DNA of 7,866 nucleotides from Candidatus Zipacnadia bacterium (GTDB taxonomy: Bacteria; Armatimonadota; Zipacnadia; Zipacnadales; Zipacnadaceae), in contig JALGTJ010000129.1 in assembly GCA_029821415.1 (NCBI GenBank), forward strand, positions 1-7,866. Direction: 5' to 3'. The notes under the pieces are model-generated. The model had not been told where the DNA came from. It saw only the letters and a program-made list of their open reading frames with translations, and ran no database searches. Both the position numbers and the translations under genes were made by a program. Positions within the stretch are counted from its first letter, which is position 1. Every line of letters begins with the position of its first letter. This document shows positions 1-5,833 of the stretch, one piece after another.

Positions 1-15
1 CTGGTCGCTGACCTT

Positions 16-73
16 ACTGCCTATCTGGCTTTGCGAGATACCCTCCTTTCTTCGCCCGGTTTGAATAGGCAGT
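16..73. repeat. 9-bp perfect inverted repeat near the left edge
   Basis: Positions 16-24 (ACTGCCTAT) are the exact reverse complement of 65-73 (ATAGGCAGT), enclosing about 40 nt. A smaller hairpin, GGTC-GCT-GACC, lies at 3-13. No coding frame with a start and ribosome binding site is visible here on either strand. The sequence could fold as a structured RNA in either orientation or be a DNA-level palindrome. There is no T-tract, so it does not look like a simple intrinsic terminator. The repeat is seen directly; its function is unknown. Confidence 0.6.
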
Positions 74-124
74 GCAACCAGTTGCTGAGAGGGTTGCGGT
101 TTAGCATGCAGCCTGACCGCAATC
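74..124 (+). repeat. Two mutually exclusive hairpins upstream of the secreted protein gene
   Basis: GCAACC at 74-79 can pair with GGTTGC at 92-97. The segment 92-100 can instead pair with 116-124: nine consecutive pairs, one of them G-U, with a 15-nt loop. The two helices share 92-97, so only one can form at a time, as in attenuators and some riboswitch expression platforms. No poly-T run follows 124. The pairings are visible; a regulatory role for the gene starting at 225 is inference. Confidence 0.4.
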
Positions 125-212
125 ATTGGGTAGTATAGCCGATGCTGTAATAGATGTCAAGGATTGTTGTCTTGCAGGAGATAGTTGGCAGACGCCGAAT
201 ATAATAAGAGAA

Positions 213-220
213 GAGGTGAT
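213..220 (+). promoter_or_regulatory. Ribosome binding site fixing the start at 225
   Basis: GAGGTGAT is an eight-base match to the complement of the 16S rRNA 3' end. The GAGG core ends 8 nt before the ATG at 225. It overlaps the earlier in-frame GTG at 216 and lies too close to the ATG at 219, so it favours 225 as the start. Confidence 0.7.
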
Positions 221-224
221 GAGG

Positions 225-845
225 ATGACAAGGTGCTGGCGTGTATGGTCGATGGCAGTGATCGTGTTGACGGCTGTGTCAGTGAGTTATGCTGACGAAG
301 TTGACTTGCGGCAAGCTCTGCTGCGGGGAGAGGTGTGGGCACAGTTCCGGGGCTGGGGTCAGGGTGCGGTACGAGGAACGATCGGCCGGTCGGCTTACGG
401 CCCCCAGCAGTTATCAATTGGGCCGGGCATGCAGTTCCAGGCCCAGCGGCGGGGAGTGCAGGGCATGATGACTCTGGGCCAGACTCATGTGGACCTGCGG
501 CACCAATCTGTAGCCCAGGTAATCATACCGGCTGTCTGTACGAACTTGGGATGGCGTAGTCCCACGGCTGCCGATATTCTGATACCGGTCAAGCGCCCCA
601 ATAGTAGACTGGCCGACGTGGCTGCGGTAGCCAGCCGACGCCGGCGTGCACTTCCCGTTGTCCAGTTAGCAGCGTGGGCGGTAGCCAATAATCCGCCACG
701 AGCCGACATTGAGCGCTATCTGAACGAGGTAGTCGCTGGTGTCCAAGCCCCGCCGCAATTAGAGAAGGGCAGGCTACTACAGCAGGCGGCTGACCTGCTG
801 CGCGCTGCCAAGCTGACGCCTGCGGAATTCCGTATGTTTCAGTAG
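225..845 (+). CDS. Secreted protein of unknown function
   Basis: This gene encodes 206 residues from the ATG at 225, chosen because of the strong ribosome binding site at 213-220 and because it places a classical signal peptide at the N-terminus. Residues 1-23 have basic residues (R3, R6), a hydrophobic core and a likely signal peptidase I site after S-Y-A, giving a mature protein of about 183 residues beginning DEVD. I do not recognise a named family. Residues about 65-135 look beta-rich, with the segment IPAVCTNLGWRSP containing the only mature-region cysteine. Residues about 145-165 follow with a helical stretch containing VQLAAWAVANN. That order (beta-rich part, a lone-Cys segment, then a Q-x-A-x-W-A helix) resembles secreted hypothetical proteins I have seen from environmental bacteria, but this is memory-based and gives no function. 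The C-terminus (residues about 170-206) is predicted helical. It converges on the methyltransferase gene, with 26 nt between the stops. Confidence 0.7.
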   Translation: MTRCWRVWSMAVIVLTAVSVSYADEVDLRQALLRGEVWAQFRGWGQGAVRGTIGRSAYGPQQLSIGPGMQFQAQRRGVQGMMTLGQTHVDLRHQSVAQVIIPAVCTNLGWRSPTAADILIPVKRPNSRLADVAAVASRRRRALPVVQLAAWAVANNPPRADIERYLNEVVAGVQAPPQLEKGRLLQQAADLLRAAKLTPAEFRMFQ

Positions 846-871
846 CCACAGCGGCCGGTTGGAGGCGGCGA

Positions 872-1660
872 TCAGTGCTGCTTGGTTTCGCCGGTCATTG
901 GCACGAATCTGACCGGCAGCACCGCTGTCTTGCGGATAGCCCCTGCTTGCTTCTTCAGCAGATAGAGGTTCTGAACGCCGTGCTCCGGACCGACTGGTAT
1001 GACCATACGACCGCCCTCGCCAAGTTGCTCTTGCAGAGGCTGGGGGATCTCGGTGGGAGCACAGGTCACGATGATCCCATCAAAAGGAGCATATTCGGGC
1101 CAACCCTGATATCCATCGCCGCACCGTACGGTGACGTTGTCGTATCCGAGTTCTTTCAGGCGCTTTTTGGCACTTTCGGCCAGCGGTGCCAGAATCTCTA
1201 TTGTGTAAACATGTTTGACCAGGTGAGCCAGGACTGCGGCCTGGTAACCCGAACCGGTCCCCACCTCCAGAACTATATCCTCGGGGTGCGGGTCGAGTAG
1301 TTCCGTCATTTTAGCTACGACGCTTGGTGCGGAGATTGTCTGGCCCTCGCCGATGGGCAGGGGGGTGTCATAGTATGCCAAGTAGCGAACCTGCTCCGGC
1401 ACAAACAGATGCCGCCGGGTTGCCTTCATCGCGGCAATAACGGCCGGCGACTGCACCATGCCCTGTGCCTGGAGCTGCGTGACCATTTGCTCCCGCATCT
1501 GTTTGTAGTTGGGTTCAGGTTGTTCGGCTCGGGAGATGGGAGGAGCAGGTAACTCCGGGGGCAGCTTTTTATCTTTTTCGCATCCGGCCGGTCCGCCGGC
1601 CAGCGTTGCCCCCAGTACGAGGAATAGGCCAATGCTGATGGTCTTGATTGGTGATAGCAT
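872..1660 (-). CDS. pcm: Exported (probable lipoprotein) protein-L-isoaspartate O-methyltransferase
   Basis: The family transfers a methyl group from S-adenosylmethionine to L-isoaspartyl residues and so starts repair of damaged proteins. The 262-residue product has the family core: VPE at 87-89, the substrate-side segment PLPIGEGQTISAP at 100-112, SAM-binding motif I LEVGTGSGY at 131-139, the acidic end of the second strand at YTIE 152-155, GDG at 181-183, FDGIIVT at 193-199 followed by AP, and GGRMVIPVG at 216-224. What is unusual is the N-terminus. Residues 1-26 form a signal peptide ending P-A-G before Cys27, a lipobox with an atypical Pro at -3. A charged, proline-rich linker follows (28-50) before the catalytic domain. 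Most Pcm proteins are about 210-220 residues and cytosolic, and the extra length here is this export segment. It is the last gene of a leftward unit, 31 nt after the acyltransferase stop, with GGGGAT upstream of its ATG. The enzyme call is firm; lipid attachment is likely but unproven. Confidence 0.93.
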   Translation of the reverse strand: MLSPIKTISIGLFLVLGATLAGGPAGCEKDKKLPPELPAPPISRAEQPEPNYKQMREQMVTQLQAQGMVQSPAVIAAMKATRRHLFVPEQVRYLAYYDTPLPIGEGQTISAPSVVAKMTELLDPHPEDIVLEVGTGSGYQAAVLAHLVKHVYTIEILAPLAESAKKRLKELGYDNVTVRCGDGYQGWPEYAPFDGIIVTCAPTEIPQPLQEQLGEGGRMVIPVGPEHGVQNLYLLKKQAGAIRKTAVLPVRFVPMTGETKQH

Positions 1661-1691
1661 ATCTCATCATCCCCGATCATACTGGCTGGTT

Positions 1692-2342
1692 CTACCGCTT
1701 GGAGTTGTGGTCGAGCGGCCGGGCGGGGACGCCGACAACGGTCAGATCCGCGGCCACATCTCGGGTCACGACTGCACCAGCACCAACCATGACTCCTTCG
1801 CCCACGCTGACTTCCGGCAAGAGTGTACAGCCAGCCCCGAGGAAGACGAAAGGTCCGGTGCTGGATCTGCCGGCCAGTGTCGCGTTGGGGCCGATGGTGT
1901 TGCAGAAGCCGACCTGGACGTGATGGCTGACAATTGTACCGGCATTGACCCGACACAGGTCGCCTACGCTGGCGCCGGGTAGTACCTGTACTCCGGCTCC
2001 CAGAAAGGCTCCTTCCCCGATCTGGGCCTCGGGTGATAGGTAAGCAGTGGGATGTATGAGCGTGGGCAAGCTCAGGCCCATAGACTGGCATATCCCCGCC
2101 AGCCGCGCTCGCGCGCGCGGCACTCCCACCGCCACAAACGCCCCCGTAATGCCCAACTCCGCGACCTGCTCGGCTATCTCGGCTGGGTCTCCCAGCACTG
2201 GTCTGCCCAGTACCTGTTGACCCTTCAGCTCCGGGGTCTCATCGGCAAAGGCAACTGCCTGGTGCGTATCATTGCTCTGTATCACTTCCAGCACCACGTG
2301 AGCCTGACCGTCTGCTCGCGCCCCAACTATCAGAAGTTTCAT
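1692..2342 (-). CDS. NeuD/PglD-type sugar acyltransferase (left-handed beta-helix)
   Basis: Enzymes of this family transfer an acyl group, usually acetyl from acetyl-CoA, to an amino or hydroxyl group of a nucleotide-linked sugar. The 216-residue protein has the expected two parts. Residues 1-95 form a Rossmann-like sugar-nucleotide domain starting KLLIVGARADG. Residues about 97-210 are hexapeptide repeats (IGEGAF, VGDLCR, VGFCNT, VGEGVM, VGAGAV) ending in the typical VVGVPARPL. His140 in TIVSHHVQVG aligns with the catalytic base His125 of Campylobacter PglD, and Asn133 lies seven residues earlier, as Asn118 does in PglD. One oddity is that the family's N-terminal GHA-type motif reads GQA here (Q13). 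The start is supported by AGGAGGA just upstream of the ATG. It is the middle gene of the leftward unit, 37 nt after the BKACE stop. The acceptor is unknown; a 4-amino sugar made by the divergent WecE-type enzyme is a reasonable guess. Confidence 0.88.
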   Translation of the reverse strand: MKLLIVGARADGQAHVVLEVIQSNDTHQAVAFADETPELKGQQVLGRPVLGDPAEIAEQVAELGITGAFVAVGVPRARARLAGICQSMGLSLPTLIHPTAYLSPEAQIGEGAFLGAGVQVLPGASVGDLCRVNAGTIVSHHVQVGFCNTIGPNATLAGRSSTGPFVFLGAGCTLLPEVSVGEGVMVGAGAVVTRDVAADLTVVGVPARPLDHNSKR

Positions 2343-2379
2343 AAGTCCTCCTGCCGATAGAATGGTAGAGCCGTGGCAT

Positions 2380-3249
2380 TCATCTGGGCGTGCTCAGGAT
2401 TGGCAGGCCAATCATCTCGCGAGCTTGGTGGGGAGTGGCTGGAGGGCGTCCCAACTCACTAGCGATTCTCACCACACGTTCCACCAGCATGCAGTTGGTG
2501 GCGTGGGTCCTATGTTGCCAATCGTAGTAGAGGTTATCCTCCAGCCCTACGCGGACATGCCCACCTGTGGCGAGCGAGAGAGTGTTTGCGGTCAGTTGAT
2601 AGCGTCCAATGCCTGCCACGGACCACACTGATCCCTCGGGAAGGAGAGTGACCATATGGCCGAGGTCCAGTGCGGTGGCCGAGCTTGTTCCGAGGTTGCC
2701 TAGGAGTATATTCACATAGATTGGTTCATCCACCAAGTTCTTGCGGATTAAGTACCTGGCGTAGTTGATCATTCCCGGTTCGAAGACCTCAATTTCGGGC
2801 TTGATACCTCGGTCCTTCATACGCTTGGCCAGCTCCATAATTGTCTGGGGAGCATTCACTGAGGCTTGCTGGGGAAAGTTCATAGACCCGCATGTCAGGC
2901 TGGCCAGGTCGGGCTTAAGGTCACCTTCAAAGGTCAGCGCGACTCCTCGGACATCTACATCGGACTCAATCCGGCCGCTGCAACTGGCGCAGATTATGAT
3001 CTCCGGACAGCGGCTGCGGACCGTGCCAATCAGCCGCCGGTAGATTTCGGGGTCGCACGTCGGCTGGCCATTCTCGTCGCGGGGATGGAGATGAACTACG
3101 CTAGCGCCCGCCTCTGCCACGGCTTCGACATCAGCAGCGATTTCCTCAATTGTAATTGGCACGTGTGGTGTATCTTCTTTGGTGGGCACCATGCCAGTGA
3201 GGGCGGCATTAATGATCACTGGTTTGTTAGCTAGTATGTCATTCTCCAC
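2380..3249 (-). CDS. Beta-keto acid cleavage enzyme (BKACE, DUF849 family)
   Basis: BKACE proteins are zinc-dependent TIM-barrel enzymes that condense a beta-keto acid with acetyl-CoA and split it into acetoacetate and a new acyl-CoA. The founding member, Kce, acts on 3-keto-5-aminohexanoate in lysine fermentation. From the GTG at 3249 the product has 289 residues, normal for the family. Metal ligands are visible: His53 and His55 in VVHLHPRD and Glu237 in GGHVRVGLEDN, matching His46, His48 and Glu230 of Kce with a constant offset of seven. Arg233 and Asp238 align with catalytic-site residues of Kce, and Ser89 lies in the ASCSGR segment. Other family landmarks are the N-terminal INAALTGM, SLTCGSMNF, EIEVFEPGMI and VAGIGRYQ. 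The frame stays open upstream to an ATG at 3393, but that 48-residue extension is low complexity and unlike the family, and AGGAGAGG sits 5 nt before the GTG. It is the first gene of the leftward unit. The substrate cannot be read from sequence, so I give no symbol. Confidence 0.92.
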   Translation of the reverse strand: MENDILANKPVIINAALTGMVPTKEDTPHVPITIEEIAADVEAVAEAGASVVHLHPRDENGQPTCDPEIYRRLIGTVRSRCPEIIICASCSGRIESDVDVRGVALTFEGDLKPDLASLTCGSMNFPQQASVNAPQTIMELAKRMKDRGIKPEIEVFEPGMINYARYLIRKNLVDEPIYVNILLGNLGTSSATALDLGHMVTLLPEGSVWSVAGIGRYQLTANTLSLATGGHVRVGLEDNLYYDWQHRTHATNCMLVERVVRIASELGRPPATPHQAREMIGLPILSTPR

Positions 3250-3254
3250 AAGAT

Positions 3255-3262
3255 CCTCTCCT
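3255..3262 (-). promoter_or_regulatory. Ribosome binding site deciding the GTG start of the BKACE gene
   Basis: On the minus strand AGGAGAGG lies 5 nt before the GTG at 3249. It supports this non-ATG start over the in-frame ATG 144 nt upstream, which would add a non-homologous extension. Confidence 0.7.
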
Positions 3263-3370
3263 GCAGTTTTCTGGGAATAGAGCAGGCGTAGTGATACCCC
3301 CCATAACCTGCCGCCTGATACCGTGGCCCCCAAATACAGGGCACATTTACATTTTCTTTGTTGTGGCTCT

Positions 3371-3449
3371 ATTTCCTTCTGAATATACGGCAAGATGGCG
3401 GACGTTGACAGCTAAGCGGGGTGCGATTCTATATACCGTAGAAGGAAAT
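3371..3449. repeat. Interrupted inverted repeat enclosing the divergent promoter region
   Basis: ATTTCCTTCT at 3371-3380 is the exact reverse complement of AGAAGGAAAT at 3440-3449. Directly inside these arms, ACGG at 3387-3390 matches CCGT at 3436-3439, extending the symmetry to 14 paired positions with a 6-nt bulge on the left. The loop contains the best promoter candidate for the rightward aminotransferase gene, so the arms flank the promoter. A dimeric regulator binding both arms could control both directions. The symmetry is seen directly; the operator role is inferred. Confidence 0.5.
3405..3435 (+). promoter_or_regulatory. Candidate sigma70-type promoter for the aminotransferase gene
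   Basis: A consensus -35, TTGACA, lies at 3405-3410. The -10 is weaker: TCTATA at 3428-3433 gives a 17-nt spacer, or TATATA at 3430-3435 gives 19 nt. Transcription would begin near 3440, leaving a leader of about 65 nt. For the leftward BKACE gene only a weak -10-like TATATT (3382-3387, minus strand) with a poor -35 is visible. Confidence 0.45.
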
Positions 3450-3507
3450 CTTCATATTGGCTGCGAAATGTGGTAGTGTGGTGATGGCGTAGAAGTTACC
3501 AGTTACT

Positions 3508-4671
3508 ATGACAAACCCGTGGGGATGTGTGGATTTGGAGAGCATTCCCTTCAACAAACCGTCTGCGGTCGGCAACGAGAAGCAATATGTTGCGGAGGCT
3601 ATTGCCAACGGCCACCTTGGCGGCGACGGCCCATTTGCCGGGCGTTGTCAGCAGCTTCTCCAACAGCGCTACTCTATCCCTAAGGTTCTGCTGACCCACT
3701 CGTGCACGGCTGCTCTGGAGATGGCGGCGCTTCTGTGTGAGGTGGGGCCGGGCGACGAAGTGATTATGCCTAGTTTCACCTTTGTGTCCACTGCCAATGC
3801 CTTTGTGTTGCGCGGTACGCAGCCCCGCTTTGTGGACATACGCCCTGATACGCTCAATATTGACGAGAAGCTTATAGAAGAGGCCGTCAACGAGCATACT
3901 AAAGCGATTGTCCCTGTCCATTATGCCGGCGTCGGCTGCGAGATGGAAGAGATTATGCGATTGGCCGACAAGTACGATTTGTACGTGGTAGAAGATGCCG
4001 CCCAGGCACTCGGCGCGGAGTATCGGGGCCGCCCTCTGGGCACCTTTGGTCAACTAAGCTGTTTTTCGTTCCACGAGACAAAGAACCTGATTTCTGGCGA
4101 AGGGGGCGCACTGGCTGTAAACTGGGCTGAATTTGTTGATAGGGCCGATATCATCCATCAGAAGGGCACCAATCGCAAGCAGTTCCTGCGCGGTGTGGTG
4201 GATAAATACACTTGGGTAGGCGTAGGCTCTTCGTATGCGCCCTCCGAGCTCACTGCGGCATTTCTGTACGGCCAACTCCAGCGGCAGGATGTAATACAGG
4301 CCGCGCGTATGAAGCTGTGGCGCACATATCACCAGGCTCTGGCTGACTTGGAACAAGCGGGCTGCCTGATCCGTCCCCATTGCCCCGAGCACTGCTCGCA
4401 TAATGCTCATATCTACTATCTCCTCACTGCCAACTTGACTGAGCGCCAGGCGCTGATTGAATACCTGGCGCAATGCGGTATCGGCGCGGCCTTCCACTAC
4501 ATTCCTCTGCACAGCTCGCCGATGGGTCAAAGGCTGGGTTATCGCCGTGGTCAGTTGCCGGTCACTGAGGAGATGTCGGAACGCTTAGTGCGCCTGCCGC
4601 TGTATTACGAGTTGACTGAGGCCGAGGTGCTGCGCGTGGTTGAGGCTGTGCATGAGTTCTATCAGAATTAG
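3508..4671 (+). CDS. wecE: dTDP-4-amino-4,6-dideoxygalactose transaminase (WecE/RffA type)
   Basis: This is a PLP-dependent aminotransferase of the DegT/DnrJ/EryC1 family. WecE converts dTDP-4-keto-6-deoxyglucose to dTDP-4-amino-4,6-dideoxygalactose using glutamate, the precursor of Fuc4NAc in enterobacterial common antigen. The 387-residue product carries the PLP lysine K192 in SFHETKN and D163 in VVEDAAQ, which contacts the pyridine nitrogen. It runs apparently without gaps alongside E. coli WecE as I recall it (E. coli Lys181, offset 11). Shared blocks include GDEVIMPSFTFVSTANAF at 82-99, VPVHYAGV at 135-142, KGTNR followed by QFLRG and VDKYTW, and FHYIPLH near the C-terminus. This similarity favours the WecE subgroup over generic sugar aminotransferases. 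The ATG at 3508 has a weak ribosome site. The in-frame TTG at 3535 (LESIPFNKP, with GGGGAT upstream) would match the E. coli N-terminus better and is a real alternative. The gene is divergent from the BKACE-acyltransferase unit and ends in a 4-nt overlap with the glycosyltransferase gene. Confidence 0.92.
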   Translation: MTNPWGCVDLESIPFNKPSAVGNEKQYVAEAIANGHLGGDGPFAGRCQQLLQQRYSIPKVLLTHSCTAALEMAALLCEVGPGDEVIMPSFTFVSTANAFVLRGTQPRFVDIRPDTLNIDEKLIEEAVNEHTKAIVPVHYAGVGCEMEEIMRLADKYDLYVVEDAAQALGAEYRGRPLGTFGQLSCFSFHETKNLISGEGGALAVNWAEFVDRADIIHQKGTNRKQFLRGVVDKYTWVGVGSSYAPSELTAAFLYGQLQRQDVIQAARMKLWRTYHQALADLEQAGCLIRPHCPEHCSHNAHIYYLLTANLTERQALIEYLAQCGIGAAFHYIPLHSSPMGQRLGYRRGQLPVTEEMSERLVRLPLYYELTEAEVLRVVEAVHEFYQN

Positions 4672-5765
4672 GAGCACGAGCTGATGCTGGGGGAGTTGGC
4701 CTGAGCCTGCTTGCTGTGTATCGCTTCCGCGAATAAGCCCTCCAGATCTTCGGCGATCCGTGCAGGGTTGAAGTGCTGGTCGAGAACCGGTTTAGTCCAA
4801 TCACGGGGTTTAGCGAGCTGCTGATGGGCCGCTAATATCTGTTCAGCAAGTAGCTGAGAATCTACCTGCGGCCAATGTGCTGCTGTATCGCCGAAGTTCG
4901 CTGCTATTGCCTCCTCAATGTTTTCGGGCGTCAGCAGACCGAAAAGGCCGGCATAGCCTATGGCGATGACTGCGCAGCCCCACGCCAACCCCTGCAGGGC
5001 AGTGTAGCCAGCACCCAGCAGTATATCGGTATTCGCCAAGATCGGCTCAGGATCAAGTACTGCCCCAGGGACCTGAATGCAGCGAGATTGCAACTGCCTA
5101 TTGACCTGGGCTGCCTTGCGCCGAGCTTGGTACAGCAGTCGGCCATTGCCGATAATCACCAGCTTCAGATTGCCTACCGAGCTGACCAGCCGAGGCCAGG
5201 CCTCAATCAGCGCCAGAGCATAAGGACCTTTGGTTCGGGTCAGCCGAGCCATGTAGGTTGCAGTGACCGTATCCGTTCTTGGCGTGGGTGTCAATGTAGG
5301 AAGGAGGAGCGGCTTGCTGGATAGATATAGCTTGTCGGCGAACTGGCGATGGTTTTCTTTCAAGTGCTTCAGGGTTTCTCGGTTAAGTGCCACGATGGCG
5401 TGGGCATAGTTAGCGGCTGCCTTGCATCTGCTGAGTGAGGTACGGGTGAGCACTGTGATGATCAGAGGTGTGTTGGTCCGCTGACAGGCTGCCAGCAGAT
5501 GCCGAGCTGCGCCGGTTGTCAGGGCGTTGACGAGACCGATCTTCTGGTTTCGGATTATCTTCTCAGCCTGCGCCGCTGCCCACCAGGAGACAGGCGGCAG
5601 CCACCAAGTGCGATCTGCCACCTGCTTTAGGATCGGCAACGCCGACCCGTTCCGTGTCATTACTTCGCAATGGCTACCCCGCTGCTGCAACGCCGGAATC
5701 AGATTTCGCAGGTAGGTAGTGCCGCCGCCGATGCCCGCGTTTCTTCCTACAAGTAGTATGCGCAT
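4668..5765 (-). CDS. GT4-like glycosyltransferase (GT-B fold)
   Basis: This is a probable transferase of sugar from a nucleotide-sugar donor to a cell-surface or secondary glycan; donor and acceptor are unknown. The 365-residue protein has a two-domain GT-B layout. The N-terminal domain begins MRILLVGRNAGIGGGTTYLRN, the glycine-rich acceptor-side motif of GT4 proteins. The C-terminal domain contains YMARLTRTKG at 171-180 and LKLVIIGNG at 200-208. Where GT4 enzymes normally have the E-x7-E motif, this protein reads LLGAGYTALQGLAWG at 249-263: the second glutamate is Gln258 and the first is replaced by a non-acidic residue. It has no signal peptide or membrane span and should be cytosolic or peripheral. 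The start is set by the typical MRILLVG N-terminus; the GGGAG directly before ATG is too close to be a good ribosome site. It follows the lipoprotein gene by 68 nt on the same strand and may be co-transcribed. Its stop overlaps the wecE stop tail-to-tail. Confidence 0.82.
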   Translation of the reverse strand: MRILLVGRNAGIGGGTTYLRNLIPALQQRGSHCEVMTRNGSALPILKQVADRTWWLPPVSWWAAAQAEKIIRNQKIGLVNALTTGAARHLLAACQRTNTPLIITVLTRTSLSRCKAAANYAHAIVALNRETLKHLKENHRQFADKLYLSSKPLLLPTLTPTPRTDTVTATYMARLTRTKGPYALALIEAWPRLVSSVGNLKLVIIGNGRLLYQARRKAAQVNRQLQSRCIQVPGAVLDPEPILANTDILLGAGYTALQGLAWGCAVIAIGYAGLFGLLTPENIEEAIAANFGDTAAHWPQVDSQLLAEQILAAHQQLAKPRDWTKPVLDQHFNPARIAEDLEGLFAEAIHSKQAQANSPSISSCS

Positions 5766-5833
5766 CTCCCGGTACCAGCAGTTTCGGCGTGAGCTTTATC
5801 TGCTATTCGGGCAGACCCTCCTCCGCAGGCAAC

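Noticed and set aside
81..97. CTGAGAGGG resembling part of a TPP riboswitch
   Set aside because: The remaining conserved TPP aptamer segments (ACCC, GAACCTGATCTGG) are absent downstream.
200..205. Perfect TATAAT upstream of the secreted protein gene
   Set aside because: No -35 at a suitable distance, and transcription would start at about 212, removing or truncating the ribosome site.
126..224. Upstream TTG start that would lengthen the secreted protein by 33 residues
   Set aside because: It has no ribosome site and would bury the signal peptide inside the protein. GAGGTGAT at 213-220 supports the ATG at 225.
1426..2091. Long minus-strand reading frame of 221 residues
   Set aside because: It is out of frame with and overlaps the start of pcm and most of the acyltransferase gene. 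It is Arg/Ser/Pro-rich with no motif, a typical shadow of GC-rich genes.
3250..3393. 48-residue N-terminal extension of the BKACE from an ATG at 3393
   Set aside because: The extension is unlike the family and would exceed normal length; a good ribosome site precedes the GTG at 3249.
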